Notes under the pieces: model-generated
Databases searched by the model: none
The model's input: only the letters and a program-made list of their open reading frames with translations
Told to the model about the DNA's origin: nothing
Part shown: in pieces, positions 1 through 10,182 of the stretch
How the letters are laid out: the number at the start of each line of letters is the position of its first letter
Numbering within the stretch: position 1 is the first letter of the stretch
From: Phytoseiulus persimilis
Taxonomy: Eukaryota > Arthropoda > Arachnida > Mesostigmata > Phytoseiidae
Reading direction: 5' to 3'
Assembly: GCA_037576195.1 (NCBI GenBank)
Contig: CM075102.1
Coordinates: forward strand, 7,564,001-7,628,000
DNA length: 64,000 bases
Position numbers and translations under genes: made by a program

Positions 1-170
1 TCGATTTCCATTTTTCCATTATTCACAATCCATTTTTTTCGCCTCAGCGTAAAGATTGGACATATTTCCACATCCAGCGGATTCTCAGCGGATTCTCGTC
101 GGATTCTTCCTCGAAGCCACCCGAGCCCTAGGTCTACCTGAGCAACTGAGGCGAAACCCTTCCGACTCAC

Positions 171-642
171 CGACGACTTGATTATGTTCGGTCCTGGACG
201 AAGAATGTCCAGGTAAATGAGTTCGCGTCTGATTTTTCTCATATCCATGGTGAGGAGTTTCTTGATGACAACCTGCGTGTCCGTTCTGCGATCCAACGCG
301 TCGAAAACTTGGGAATATCTCCCTCGGCCTATTTGTTGCAGGAGTTGGTAGTTTCCTATATCGCTTCAGATAGATGGAAGCATGCAATGATGGTTAGAAA
401 GACCGCCGGAAAACGAGGAGAATCGGAGGAATCTTCGGAAAAACAGCGGGGATCTTCAGCCTCGGTTGAAGCTTGATGGTTCGGTTGTTCAGATTTAAGG
501 ACACCTACCCGAACTCTATCTCCATACTCATGTAATTGATTTCGCTCTGCGGTCGTGTGTAGCATATTTTGATCGGTATTCTCGGAAGAGTCAAGGCAAC
601 GGACCGCTTTTTCTCATCGGGGATTCCTTCTACCCTCGCCAT
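171..642 (-). CDS. Casein kinase 2 alpha-like Ser/Thr kinase, N-terminal part (runs off the window)
   Basis: Two exons, read right to left: 642-509 and 363-171, with a 145-nt intron (donor GTAGGT, acceptor CTGAAG) in matching phase. A further donor (GTGAGT) after 171 shows that the gene continues beyond base 1. The 109 visible residues align without gaps to the CK2 alpha N-terminus: a counterpart of the R..(5-6)..RP...Y motif, then YQLLQQIGRGRYSQVF, a glycine loop of the CK2 type, VVIKKL with the ATP-binding lysine, and GPNII. The basic KKKKIKR stretch of classical CK2 alpha is only partly kept (MRKIRRE), so this looks like a divergent paralogue rather than the canonical subunit. The start is the ATG at 642. 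The catalytic loop and activation segment lie outside the window, so activity cannot be judged. Family call from memory of CK2 sequences; confidence is good for the family, moderate for the start. Confidence 0.8.
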
Positions 643-1884
643 GACTTCACCAGGTGTTAGGATCACTTCGTTAGCTCGAGTTGCGCCGGCAATCACCGAT
701 TTCGGCGTTTTCCACCAAGTCCTGAGAACTGTGGGAGCCTAAGGTTGATTTGAGTGCTCGGCGTGAAGAGGACCCAAACAACTGCGCAGATCTCCACACC
801 TCATGAGTGGAATCATTCGGCGTCTGCAACACGCAAATATTTACCGCATGAGAGAGCTTCTCAAGGCAGTGTACGAATGTCAGCAACATCAGCCAATCAG
901 CAGTCCAATAGAAGGTACTGGCGCTATGCGTTCAGGAATAGTGAAACGTGCGTCTCTCCGGGTCTCGTCGCTTTTTTTCGGACTGGTTGAAATAGGGAAT
1001 CGTAGAGTAGGGAACCCGGGAAAGAATGCTTTGGATGCTGCAGGGACACACGGAACAGGACGCTGTTCCGGGAATTCTATTCATCATTGGACGTGAAGGG
1101 CCGCAACAGAACGAAATCGATAATGGTCGTGGTTCGAGCAGAACGGTTCTGATTCTACACGGGCTTTATTCTCGGAGCGATCAACTCGTGACCTGAGATC
1201 AGGCAGTGGCTGCCAAGTCGAAAATCCGACGTCGTGAATCTGCGACCAACCTCAAGCTGGACAACGTCCCGAGTGGAACGTCTGATGTTGAAATACTGGA
1301 TCGTGTAGTTTCGGCTCTTACCTCGAACTGCAGTGTCACCTGCGAGTCAGTGTGCATCGATGAAGATCCGTGATTAGTGGTCGATCTTGCGGAGACGTTA
1401 CGCCACCGCTCCCTATCCCCTCAAACCTCGAGCTCTCGAAAACTCCTCATCGTACCAGATCCGACAAGCAAGGACTTGAGAAAGCTAAGGAAGCATTCAG
1501 CGGAGTCCTTCTAACTCCCTCCGTGAGGCTTGTAGCGGACCAGATCCATCCGCCTGAATCTCCCAGCCGGAAGGCTTCCTGGAAGGAAAATAGGAAACGA
1601 TAAGGCGACGAGTAGTGCGGGTCTCAAGCTGACAACGTGTTAAGAGAAAGGAAACTCGGAGAACTCGTGCTGATAAAGCCGATAGATCTCGCCAACTCCT
1701 CTCAGACGTCGCTTCGAGCGGTACTCGGTATCTTCGGCCACACTCAGAAGAGCTCCCCGGGTGTGGGAATGTGACCAAGCGATTCGATAGATTGAGGACT
1801 GATAACGAACTCTGGCGTATCGAGAGGACCGATATTGTCACTGGAGCGTAGCCCGGGTCGCCCGGATTCGATCCGCCGTGGAAA
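643..1884. other. Intergenic, no gene recognised
   Basis: Only short, overlapping open frames on both strands and no recognisable domain. It separates the divergent CK2-like gene (minus) from the first secreted low-complexity gene (plus), so it should hold both 5' regions. I see no convincing TATA box for either. Confidence 0.5.
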
Positions 1885-4800
1885 ATGAACGAACTCTTCA
1901 CAATAATTCTCCTGATAGGCTTGATCAGTCTCCCCCCTCAATGCTCGAGTGCTGGTATCAGAAGGTTCAGGCTTTCCCAATTCTTGAACCGATGTTAGTA
2001 ACCATCGCGAATATGGATATTTTCCCACGTGATTTCCCAACCGGTGTAGTTATCGTCCCCCCCCCCCTCACCCCCTCCTCCATAACCGAAGTCAAATCAC
2101 ATGTGCTCGAAATCATCTCTCTGAATTCCAGTCCATTCCGGGACCTCCCAGCTGAGGGCATTCAAGCCCAAGTTCAAGCGCCCGAAGATTGTGACGATCG
2201 AGAAGGCGTCCGGACATCATCTCAACAAAGGTGATCTATCTGCCGTCGATGCTTACCGCCATCTAAGCATCCCGAGTTTGATTCTCGCTTCGCGTGATGC
2301 ACGATATGATTTAGTCAGCGCTGAGCATCCCTTCCAGGTTGGAAGGCCAAGCCTGTGGTCAGTCAGGGGACAGAAGCCGAGCCGGAAGCCGAGGCTGAAC
2401 CAGGAACTGGGCTCGCTCTGGAGGCAGGAATCTCCAAGAACCCTGGGCTCTCTGTGGGAGCCGGGATCTCGCTGGGAGGAGCAGGACTCCTGAGCGGGGC
2501 AGATGGAGCCCAGATGATGCGCCTCCGCAGAAAACCCTCATCAGGGAAAGCTCGTTGGAAACAGAGGCGGCCGATAATTGTGGTCAAACGAGAGGACTCA
2601 ATGGAGCTCCCGCCCAACGAAGATACCGTTGAACCCTCTCTGGAGTCCGAATTCGAAAGCGAAGCTCTTTTCCACCAAGAAACGGAAGCTCCCGGCCGAG
2701 AAGGAACAGAACCGCAGTCCGTGAACATAAAGTATGAAGATACGGGTTATCCATGCCCCGGGCGCACCGAACGGGACTGTGCACAGCCGAATCGGTTCAA
2801 CCGCTCTCGCGAGAGACCAGATGACGAACCGAACGTCAAAACTATCGATAGGATGAACGAGTCAGAACGCGAATGGCTCTATGAGCAAGAAGGACGAGTG
2901 AAACTAGCGGAGGCCTTGAAGTTGGTTGAAGAAGTCAAACTTGAAAAGCAGCTCAAAGACCTGAAGGAGAAGAAGCGAGGGAGCCCTCCCGATCCAAACG
3001 CGAAATTGAGGCTAGACGAAGAGCTCAGACGGATATCGGAAGCAACGGACGCGGTGCGACGCGCTTCGGAGGAGGCACGCGCGGAAGCCCTGAGGGAGAG
3101 AGAAACTCCGAATCGAGGGACAGCGGGAGAGGAGCGCGCTCAATCTCCCGGACTTGCATCGCCTCACGAAAAAGATTCAATGCCCGCGCAGGTTCCGGGG
3201 AATCTTCGTGAGACCGAGAACGGGCGAGATCCTCGTGAAACAGAGAACCGGCGTGATCCCAGTTACTCCGTCGGTCCGCAAAACCCTAATCTTCCAGAGA
3301 ACCTGAGCGACCCAGGTTATCCCCAAAGGAATCCACGTGATCCCGAAAGGAATCCACGTGATCCCCAAGGGAACCCGCGTGATCCCCAAGGGAACCCACG
3401 TGATCCCCAAAGGAACCCGCGTGATCCCCGAGGGAACCCAAGTGATTCCCGGCATTCGGAGGACACGCGGGGCTCCCACTATCCACGGAACTCGCCAGAT
3501 CCAGGTTTTCCGGGCGATCCGAAAGATCTACGGACTTCGAACGGCCCGAACACAGGCTGGGACGGGCCGGCCTCATCCGGGGACGAATACAGAGTTTCCA
3601 AAATTGGACCCACGCATCCAATTGGCTCAACCAGGCCTGGGTACGAATCAGGCACAGCTGGGTACGGCTCTGCATCGTCCAGCTATGAGACCTCAAGCGC
3701 CGGATACTCACAACCGCTGACTACGGTTAGATTTGGACCCACTGAGCCCGGATACGGGCCTGCGACGCCTGGGTATGACATAACAAGGACCAGATATCAA
3801 ACGCCTGCGCCTGGACCCGATGCTCCACCTGCGTATACCGTTCTGTCCGCCGAATCTCCACAAGCGTCGCGTGCCAATGGATTCAGACCAACTGAGTCTG
3901 GATACAAGCTTGGCCCGCCCGCGTACGACGTTGTATCCACCGAATATCCACAAGCGTCGAGAGCAAGTGGATTCGGGCCCACTGAGTCTGGATACGGTCC
4001 TGCCCCAATTAGGTATGATACCATCTACACCGAATATCCACAAGAGACGAAAACGAGCGGGTATGGAGCCACTGAACCTGGATACGCGCCGGCAACCCAG
4101 GGATATGGATCTGCCACGGATGAATATGTACCAACGCCGACTGTGCCTGGCTTCGGCCCACATCCGGCGAACCACCAACCCGGAAACACTGCACCCAACA
4201 CAGGTTCCACTCCTCTCAACATGCGTGAGCCGACGTCATCTTTCGCCGAAACAGGGCCTACTGACTCCGGACTCATGGTCACGACTCCCCTCAGCTTGCG
4301 ATTTTCGACGACACTTTCCGCCGGGAGCGGGCCGACCCAATCCGGACTCATGGCTACGACTGCCTCAAGCCTGGGGTCACCGACGACGCCTTTCGCCGGT
4401 AGCGAGCCGACTCAATCCGGACTCATGGCTACGACTCCCTCAAGCCTGGGATCACCGACGACTCCTTTCGCCGGTAGCGAGCCGACTCAATCCGGATTCA
4501 TGGCTACGATTTCCTCAAGCCTGGGATCACAGACGACTCCTTTCGCCGAAAGCGGGCCGACCCAGTCAGGACTCACGGCTTCAACTCCATTCAGCCTCCG
4601 ATCCTCGACGGCACCTTCCGCCGGGAGTGGGCCGACCCAATCCGGACTCATGGCAACGACTGCCTCAAGCCTGGGATCGGCAACGACTGCCTCAAGCCTG
4701 GGATCACCGACGACGCCTTTCGCCGAGAGCGGGCCGACCCAGTCAGGACTCACGGCTACGACTCCATCGAGCCTGCGAATCTCGACGACACCCCTCGCCG

Positions 4801-5222
4801 GGAGCAGTCCAACCTCATCTGGAGTCACGGTTACGGCACCCGGATCGGACTCAACCTCGCGGAACCCAAGTACGTTGACATATGACTCTACAGCTACGCT
4901 TGGTGGCCTCAGCTCGAGCGCCGACGGAGTTGGATCCATGTCGTCAGTCGACGGAGTGACACCGACCGCTGGCACACTTGCTTCTCCTCCCCCGGTCGAC
5001 GGGCTCGCCCCACCCGCAGTCGATGCACTCACGCCAATTGCGGTCGATGGACTAACACCCACCACGGTCGATGGACTAACACCTAGCGCTGACAGATCAG
5101 CTTCAATGTCCACGTCTGCCTCTGACGGAACGACGCCGTTTACACCGATGAATGTTTCATCATCAGTGAACGAGACGACAACGCTTGCGAGCATGCCGGA
5201 ATCCACAATTGGTCAACCATGA
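1885..5222 (+). CDS. Secreted low-complexity repeat protein 1 (two exons, 984 aa)
   Basis: Exon 1 (1885-1954) encodes a hydrophobic signal peptide starting MNELFTIILLIGLISL and ending in SSA. It splices in phase 1 (donor GGTATCA, acceptor TTCCAG) to exon 2 (2338-5222); the joined codon is glycine. The long frame has no ATG near its 5' end, which supports the upstream signal exon. Domains in order: acidic and basic charged segment; predicted coiled coil about 198-285 rich in E/K/R/L; tandem NPRDPQG-like heptads about 352-398; Tyr/Gly/Pro repeats (GY...P) about 458-625; roughly 26-residue Thr/Ser repeats around GPTQSGLMATT about 662-855; and VDGLTP-type repeats to the C-terminus. No cysteine-rich or enzymatic domain is visible. 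Candidate AATAAA at 5550. Function unknown; an extracellular structural or mucin-like role is inferred. Confidence 0.75.
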
Positions 5223-7349
5223 TACAGAAGTTTTGTATCACCCGTTGCGATCACTCTCCGTTATCATCGAAATGGAGTGATCTTCTGACTCGAAGGAGGA
5301 CGGTCGACCAAAGCAGCCGAGGAGGGTAGGATCCAGATAGAGATAAATGTTGTACCTACTTATATTTTCGAAGGCCCCTTCCTTTCTGAAAACTCTGGGG
5401 GTGGTATAATGGACGGGATTCTCCGAAGGAGCTTGCCGCGCTTCTCGCTCGGGTGATTGCGTCACTGAACTGTCGTTGGCCTCCAAAGAGTACCGGAAGC
5501 GCCAAAGGTCGGACATCCTTAAGTTTGTTGGGTTGATCGCCGACGATGGAATAAATTCGAGTTGAAAATCGTCGCTTGAGCAGCGATCAGGTGCCCTGAC
5601 ACGTTCGCCGCGATACTCGGGAGTGAATTCTGGAGGAATTCGTCGAGCTATGGTCTTCCGGTATAACCTCCGAATTTCGTTGAGGGAATCCCGTCACGTC
5701 CAACCTTCGTCAAAAACTATGAACGTGGGTATCTCTGAAAATCTCCTCGGAAACGTATGGAGAATCCCGCGACATGAACATTGCCTGAATGCATACGAAT
5801 ACACAGCCAGTCTTATCTAGATGAAAATGAATGAGGCGGATGCGAACGGATTCAATCCGAGGCATTACCGAGTTCTTGTTCCTCTCCCACTGGCCCCGAC
5901 GATTGCTGCCTGCCCGAAGGCGGCGGCCTGCTGCGCGTTCCACCGGCTACTCCAGACTCGGAAATCTCATAGTAGATAACGTCTCCGGCAGTTCAGGGCT
6001 CGCCAGAAGGAAATGACCCGTGAGCACAGCGAGCGGCGCAAATCTGGCCAAGAATCCAGAAAAGGCGAATAAGCAATCCTGAGAGAACGGTTGATTCGTT
6101 CCTCTCTCGGAACCACGCCAACAATCAACGAGAATATCATGTTTCCGATGTCGTCTGATTCTTCTCGCCTCCTTCCAGTTACCAGCTGTTAATTGATGTT
6201 CGTATTTCAGCGTACGCAATTTCGGGGCCCATCTAACAGATCCTGATGAGATTCCCCTTGCTCGGAATCCATTCCTCGAATCGTCGCTTCTGAATCGTTC
6301 GGACAGCAGATCAGGAGACGAAACGTCTTCAGGATGCGACGTAGCCGTTCAGAGAGGAAACACGGATGACTGAAGCTTGCGACAAATGATTGATTCATTG
6401 TGCCTCGATCACGAGTGTCGTGTCTTCGGAACAACAGTTCTATTTATCTAGAACATCCCTCGCTTCGGACCAAGCTCTCAGGCGAAAGATACAAGTCGAC
6501 TAGAAAGTTCGCACTCCTCGATATTTTCTAGAAGTTCATCATGTTTTCAGCCTTATCCCGGCAAGTAGTGAAACTTGTACGACCAAATATGGGGCGGAGC
6601 CGGGTGCGATGACTACATGCGTTGTGCAGCGCTCGCGCAGTCGACATATCCGTCATCACGAGAGCTCTGTTGCTCTGACCATTCTCGAGGGGAATTCTTC
6701 CCGTAGGTCATATGTATTCTCAGGGTTCACGATACTCAAGTATTCGAATAAAATCTTCCAGTGTCCACGTTTTGTCCGTGCTATTCCGAGTAGGCTTTGG
6801 CAGCGACTGAATCTACTTTGTTCCGGGCGAAGAAGTTGATGAGAATCCTTTGTTCCGGACAACGTGGTAACGAACCCCAAGTAAGTCAACGTTCCCATAT
6901 CATTGAAGCTGCAGCTTCTTCTCTCGGAGAACATCATCGAGAATAGATACGTACACACATTCCATCACTGATGGAAAGGAAGAACACGAACGGATGCGTT
7001 ATGAAACTTGACAAACATCTACATCGGCGATACCGAAACTAAAAGTGCTACGTGCTACCGCCAAGGGGCAAGAGAGAAGATCTGGTGGGAGCCACTCTGG
7101 AAAAATAGACATCTTTGGGACACCTGTCGATCATATGAGTGTCACTCGGCGTCGGAAGCGCCGATTGGAGGCAGTTCCTCTCGCGACTCCTGACATTTTG
7201 TCCAATTTCTCTATCGGTGAGCGATCGCCATCAGACTGTTTCATGGTTCTAGGGAAAACCGATCCTACGATCATGAGCTCGGCCGAATCTGAGATGAATA
7301 GCTTCTCATAGCGACTTGATTAATAGGGTAACGCTCACGGACGTCATCT
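5223..7349. other. Intergenic with 3' end of protein 1, otherwise unrecognised
   Basis: An AATAAA at 5550-5555 is the likely polyadenylation signal of the upstream gene. The rest shows only short frames on both strands without recognisable similarity or convincing splice structure. Confidence 0.45.
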
Positions 7350-7387
7350 TATAAAACCGACAGTCGCCATTCCCTGATCATGCCTCA
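7350..7387 (+). promoter_or_regulatory. Core promoter of secreted protein 2
   Basis: TATAAAA at 7350-7356 is followed 37 bp later by a CTCAGTG initiator-like site (A at 7387). The layout and spacing match those before the collagen-like gene at 10,183 and help choose the ATG at 7412. Confidence 0.6.
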
Positions 7388-7411
7388 GTGATCATGAAAC
7401 TTCCGGAGAGA

Positions 7412-7921
7412 ATGATCGAGTTGATGGTTTGGTGTTTTCTGCTGAACTTTGCCCAAGCTTTCCACAATTTGGGACTCCCTAACCCGTTTGACATGCTCGG
7501 CCAAGACGCGCCCGGTGCAGCCGCTGCCCGAGCGGCTGCTGATGCGGCCTCTTCGGCCGCGGCCGGACCTCAGCACAATACCAATGGGGTCAGCTTCTAT
7601 GAGGGAGACGGAATGAACGGAGTAGCAATCAGCAGTTCATCAGGGTCAGGATCCCACGGCGGAGGAGCCGTGGCCGCGTTCTCGACACCAAACGGAGCGG
7701 GAAATAATGTTAGCACGATCATGATGAGTTCTCGAGGGGATTCCCCGCACGCGGTCGGGGCGGCAACGCATCAAGTCAACGGCTCACCACCGGTCATATC
7801 AACGTTTTCTCTGCCGAGCGCTCCGAGCGGTCAAAGCGGCCAAAGTGGCCAAAACGGCCAGACTGGGCAAAACGACCCATCCGCACCACAGAGAGCTACA
7901 TACTTCTACTACAGACGATGA
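7412..7921 (+). CDS. Secreted Ala/Gly/Ser-rich protein 2 (169 aa)
   Basis: Single-exon gene. I chose the ATG at 7412 over the in-frame ATG at 7394 because it leaves a 25-nt leader after the initiator, as in the neighbouring gene, and gives a signal peptide MIELMVWCFLLNFAQA that resembles the MNEL type nearby. The mature protein starts near FHNLGLPNPF. An Ala-rich stretch follows (AAAARAAADAASSAAAG), then Ser/Gly segments, a Ser/Pro/Gly/Gln repeat (SGQSGQSGQNGQ) and a Tyr-rich end ATYFYYRR. The mature part has no cysteine and no known domain. AATAAA lies at 8031. It resembles small silk or cuticle-like structural proteins in composition only; role unknown. Confidence 0.7.
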   Translation: MIELMVWCFLLNFAQAFHNLGLPNPFDMLGQDAPGAAAARAAADAASSAAAGPQHNTNGVSFYEGDGMNGVAISSSSGSGSHGGGAVAAFSTPNGAGNNVSTIMMSSRGDSPHAVGAATHQVNGSPPVISTFSLPSAPSGQSGQSGQNGQTGQNDPSAPQRATYFYYRR

Positions 7922-10120
7922 TTACGAAACCAAACCAAGCACAACTCTCCAACATCGATATGGACAAGTTTCTGGCATTTTCATATGCGCCCCCGGAGTG
8001 CTGGGAAATCGGCGAACGTTTGTAGAGTTGAATAAACTGCTCGCTCGGGAATGAAGTATTTTATTCGGTCGCCCCTTCACTTCTGGCAGACTGCTCACGA
8101 CGAACCCTCAACGTGGACACTTATTCTCTCGAGAAAGCCTAACCCGATCCGTATATAACATTGTTCGGATTGAGGTCTCGGACTTTGATTGAGGAACTAC
8201 GTTAACTTGATCATGAGGGTCAAATCAGAGGCCGGACGGAGTCCCATGGTACCATGCTCCTCTAATTTCTTTCAGGCAAGACCAACCTGTTGATGCGCCC
8301 GAATGTTGGCGCGAAGTTATGCGTCCCAGTAGATGCTTGTGTGAACGACAGACAAGAGATACTCCCAGCTCAAGAGAGAAAAGCCGCTTTGGACCCTAAT
8401 TGGTGCAAGAGGTTACGCGCTGCTTGGCGGCATCACTCATCACAACCGCAGATGGTTAACCCAATGCAAGCAAGGATATTTTGGGGACCAATTTTGACTC
8501 GAGAATTTTCGAGTGGACTCGAACGGTGATGCAGTTTATTCTCGACTATTCAAATTGAATCGCCACTATGATCGGGAGACCCGCAACACCACACCTCAAG
8601 CGGGCTCGTGATTCGGACCTGAAAATGTAAGGTAGAAGGCGCTGTGGAAGTTCATTGCATATTGTCGCCGCTGCTTCGTTTCGGAGTCGAGTCAATCGAA
8701 GCAAACCCTCGATGTTGCATTCCTGGCCATCGCAAAGCCGCGCGAATACCCAAATGAGCTTCGATGGGGACATGCTTCGTCTGGATCAGTAGATGGCATG
8801 GACCTCCGTTCCTCTGCGTTTCTACACGGATTTCAGAAAATCTCGCGCGTCATACACCATTTCCTGTTCCTCGAGCACCAACGATCGCTCGTTTCACCGG
8901 TGATGAACATGGAACTCTCGGGGGTGTCAACCACATCTACAACGAGCTAACCGTGACTCTCCTCGTTTGTCTCGCTGCCAGGACTCACGCCTAGAGACAA
9001 ACGACTTGATCGGCAGAGCCTCGTAGGAAAGTCCTGTCTTGTCGATGCTGCGAACGAATTCCGGATTGTACGACAGTTTTCGACTCATATCATTCTTTTG
9101 GAACCGTGGACAGACAACTTGGCCGTCTGCGGTTTCGACGAAATTCGTTCTCCGTCTGGCTCGAGTCTCATATCACCCATCAGTTGCTTTCCAAGCAGCA
9201 CTGCCTCTGAGTTGTTTATTCCAGTCTAAAGCTCTTCCACGTACGACGAGTCCGAACAAGGCCGTCCTCGAAAAAGCTGATAGAACAGCGCGTTCTCCGG
9301 CTGCCTCATGACTTTGACACCTCCTACACCGACCTGTTCATGTCGGGCGCTCATGGAAGCTATGGCTTTCTCAGAGTTGTTCTCCATACGGTGGATCCTT
9401 GATACCGGTTCGTCATACTTCATCGCCAAGACGACACCGGTTACCCACCGAAAAACTCTCTGCGTCTGCGCTCTAGAAACAGCCTGCTATGTGCGGAAAC
9501 GACCGAAAGAGAACCTCAGATCTCTCAAGAGAGACATGATTCTCTGGTGCACGGTAGCCTCGTCGGGCAGGTTCTTTCGTGTGGAGTCGGGGCCCTTCGT
9601 CCCGGGGCCTCGAGAAATTCTAGAATCGTTCGGAGAGTGGGCACTGAGCTCGAAACGAGCCCGATATGAAAGCCGTTCAAGACTGAGGCGGGACTTCAGA
9701 TCCTTTTTCAGGTCAGGTGCACCGCGAAACGGCTATGCCGCTGAGCCATGGGCTGCTCGCGGTTTTGGATCGGTCTGGAAGTACTCTAGAACCCCAGCTT
9801 CGGACGACCATTGCGATCTTCCTGATTGACATTCGTCGTTCGACGCTCGCCTGTCATGACAGATTTGATCTGAGAAACAGATTTTTGAACGGTTGAGGGA
9901 CGCCCCGGGACGAGGGAACCATTGATCCATTCGCTCTCAATCATTTCTTCCCTCCGCTTTCCCGTTTTGTCATCTGAGCCCCGGCCACTAATGAATGCAG
10001 CTAATAAATACGCTCTGTCTCACTCTAGGGTTTGAGAAAACGAGCTCTCGAGCGATTATTCCTGTCATTCAGATAAACGCCGTGAATTGATTGATCGCAT
10101 CTTGATCACGGAAAAGGTCT
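7922..10120. other. Intergenic, possible unrecognised minus-strand exons
   Basis: Holds the 3' end of protein 2 (AATAAA 8031-8036) and a possible minus-strand terminal exon listed separately (9226-9429). A stop-free minus-strand stretch of about 77 codons at roughly 9500-9725 could be an upstream exon of it, but no good splice pair joins them. No domain recognised. Confidence 0.35.
9226..9429 (-). CDS. Possible terminal exon of an unrecognised gene
   Basis: Open frame of 67 codons ending in TAG; five bases further on there is an AATAAA (9220-9215 on the minus strand), which looks like a genuine 3' end. The peptide, containing KYDEPVSRIHRMENN and ALFYQLFRGRP, has ordinary composition but matches no family I know. 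Upstream exons, if any, were not identified. It could equally be a chance frame; an overlapping 173-codon plus-strand frame is no more convincing. Confidence 0.25.
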   Translation of the reverse strand: MAMKYDEPVSRIHRMENNSEKAIASMSARHEQVGVGGVKVMRQPENALFYQLFRGRPCSDSSYVEEL

Positions 10121-10158
10121 TATAAAAAAGGCGGCAACCCATTGAGCGGCAAGTCTCA
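10121..10158 (+). promoter_or_regulatory. Core promoter of the collagen/silk-like gene
   Basis: TATAAAAA at 10121-10128, then an initiator-like TCTCAGCATT with A at 10158, 37 bp downstream. The predicted leader to the ATG at 10183 is 25 nt. Confidence 0.6.
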
Positions 10159-10182
10159 GCATTCGTTTGAGCCTCAACTAGA

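Noticed and set aside
9308-9829. 173-codon plus-strand ORF
   Set aside because: No domain, no signal peptide or promoter, and overlapped by equally open minus-strand frames.
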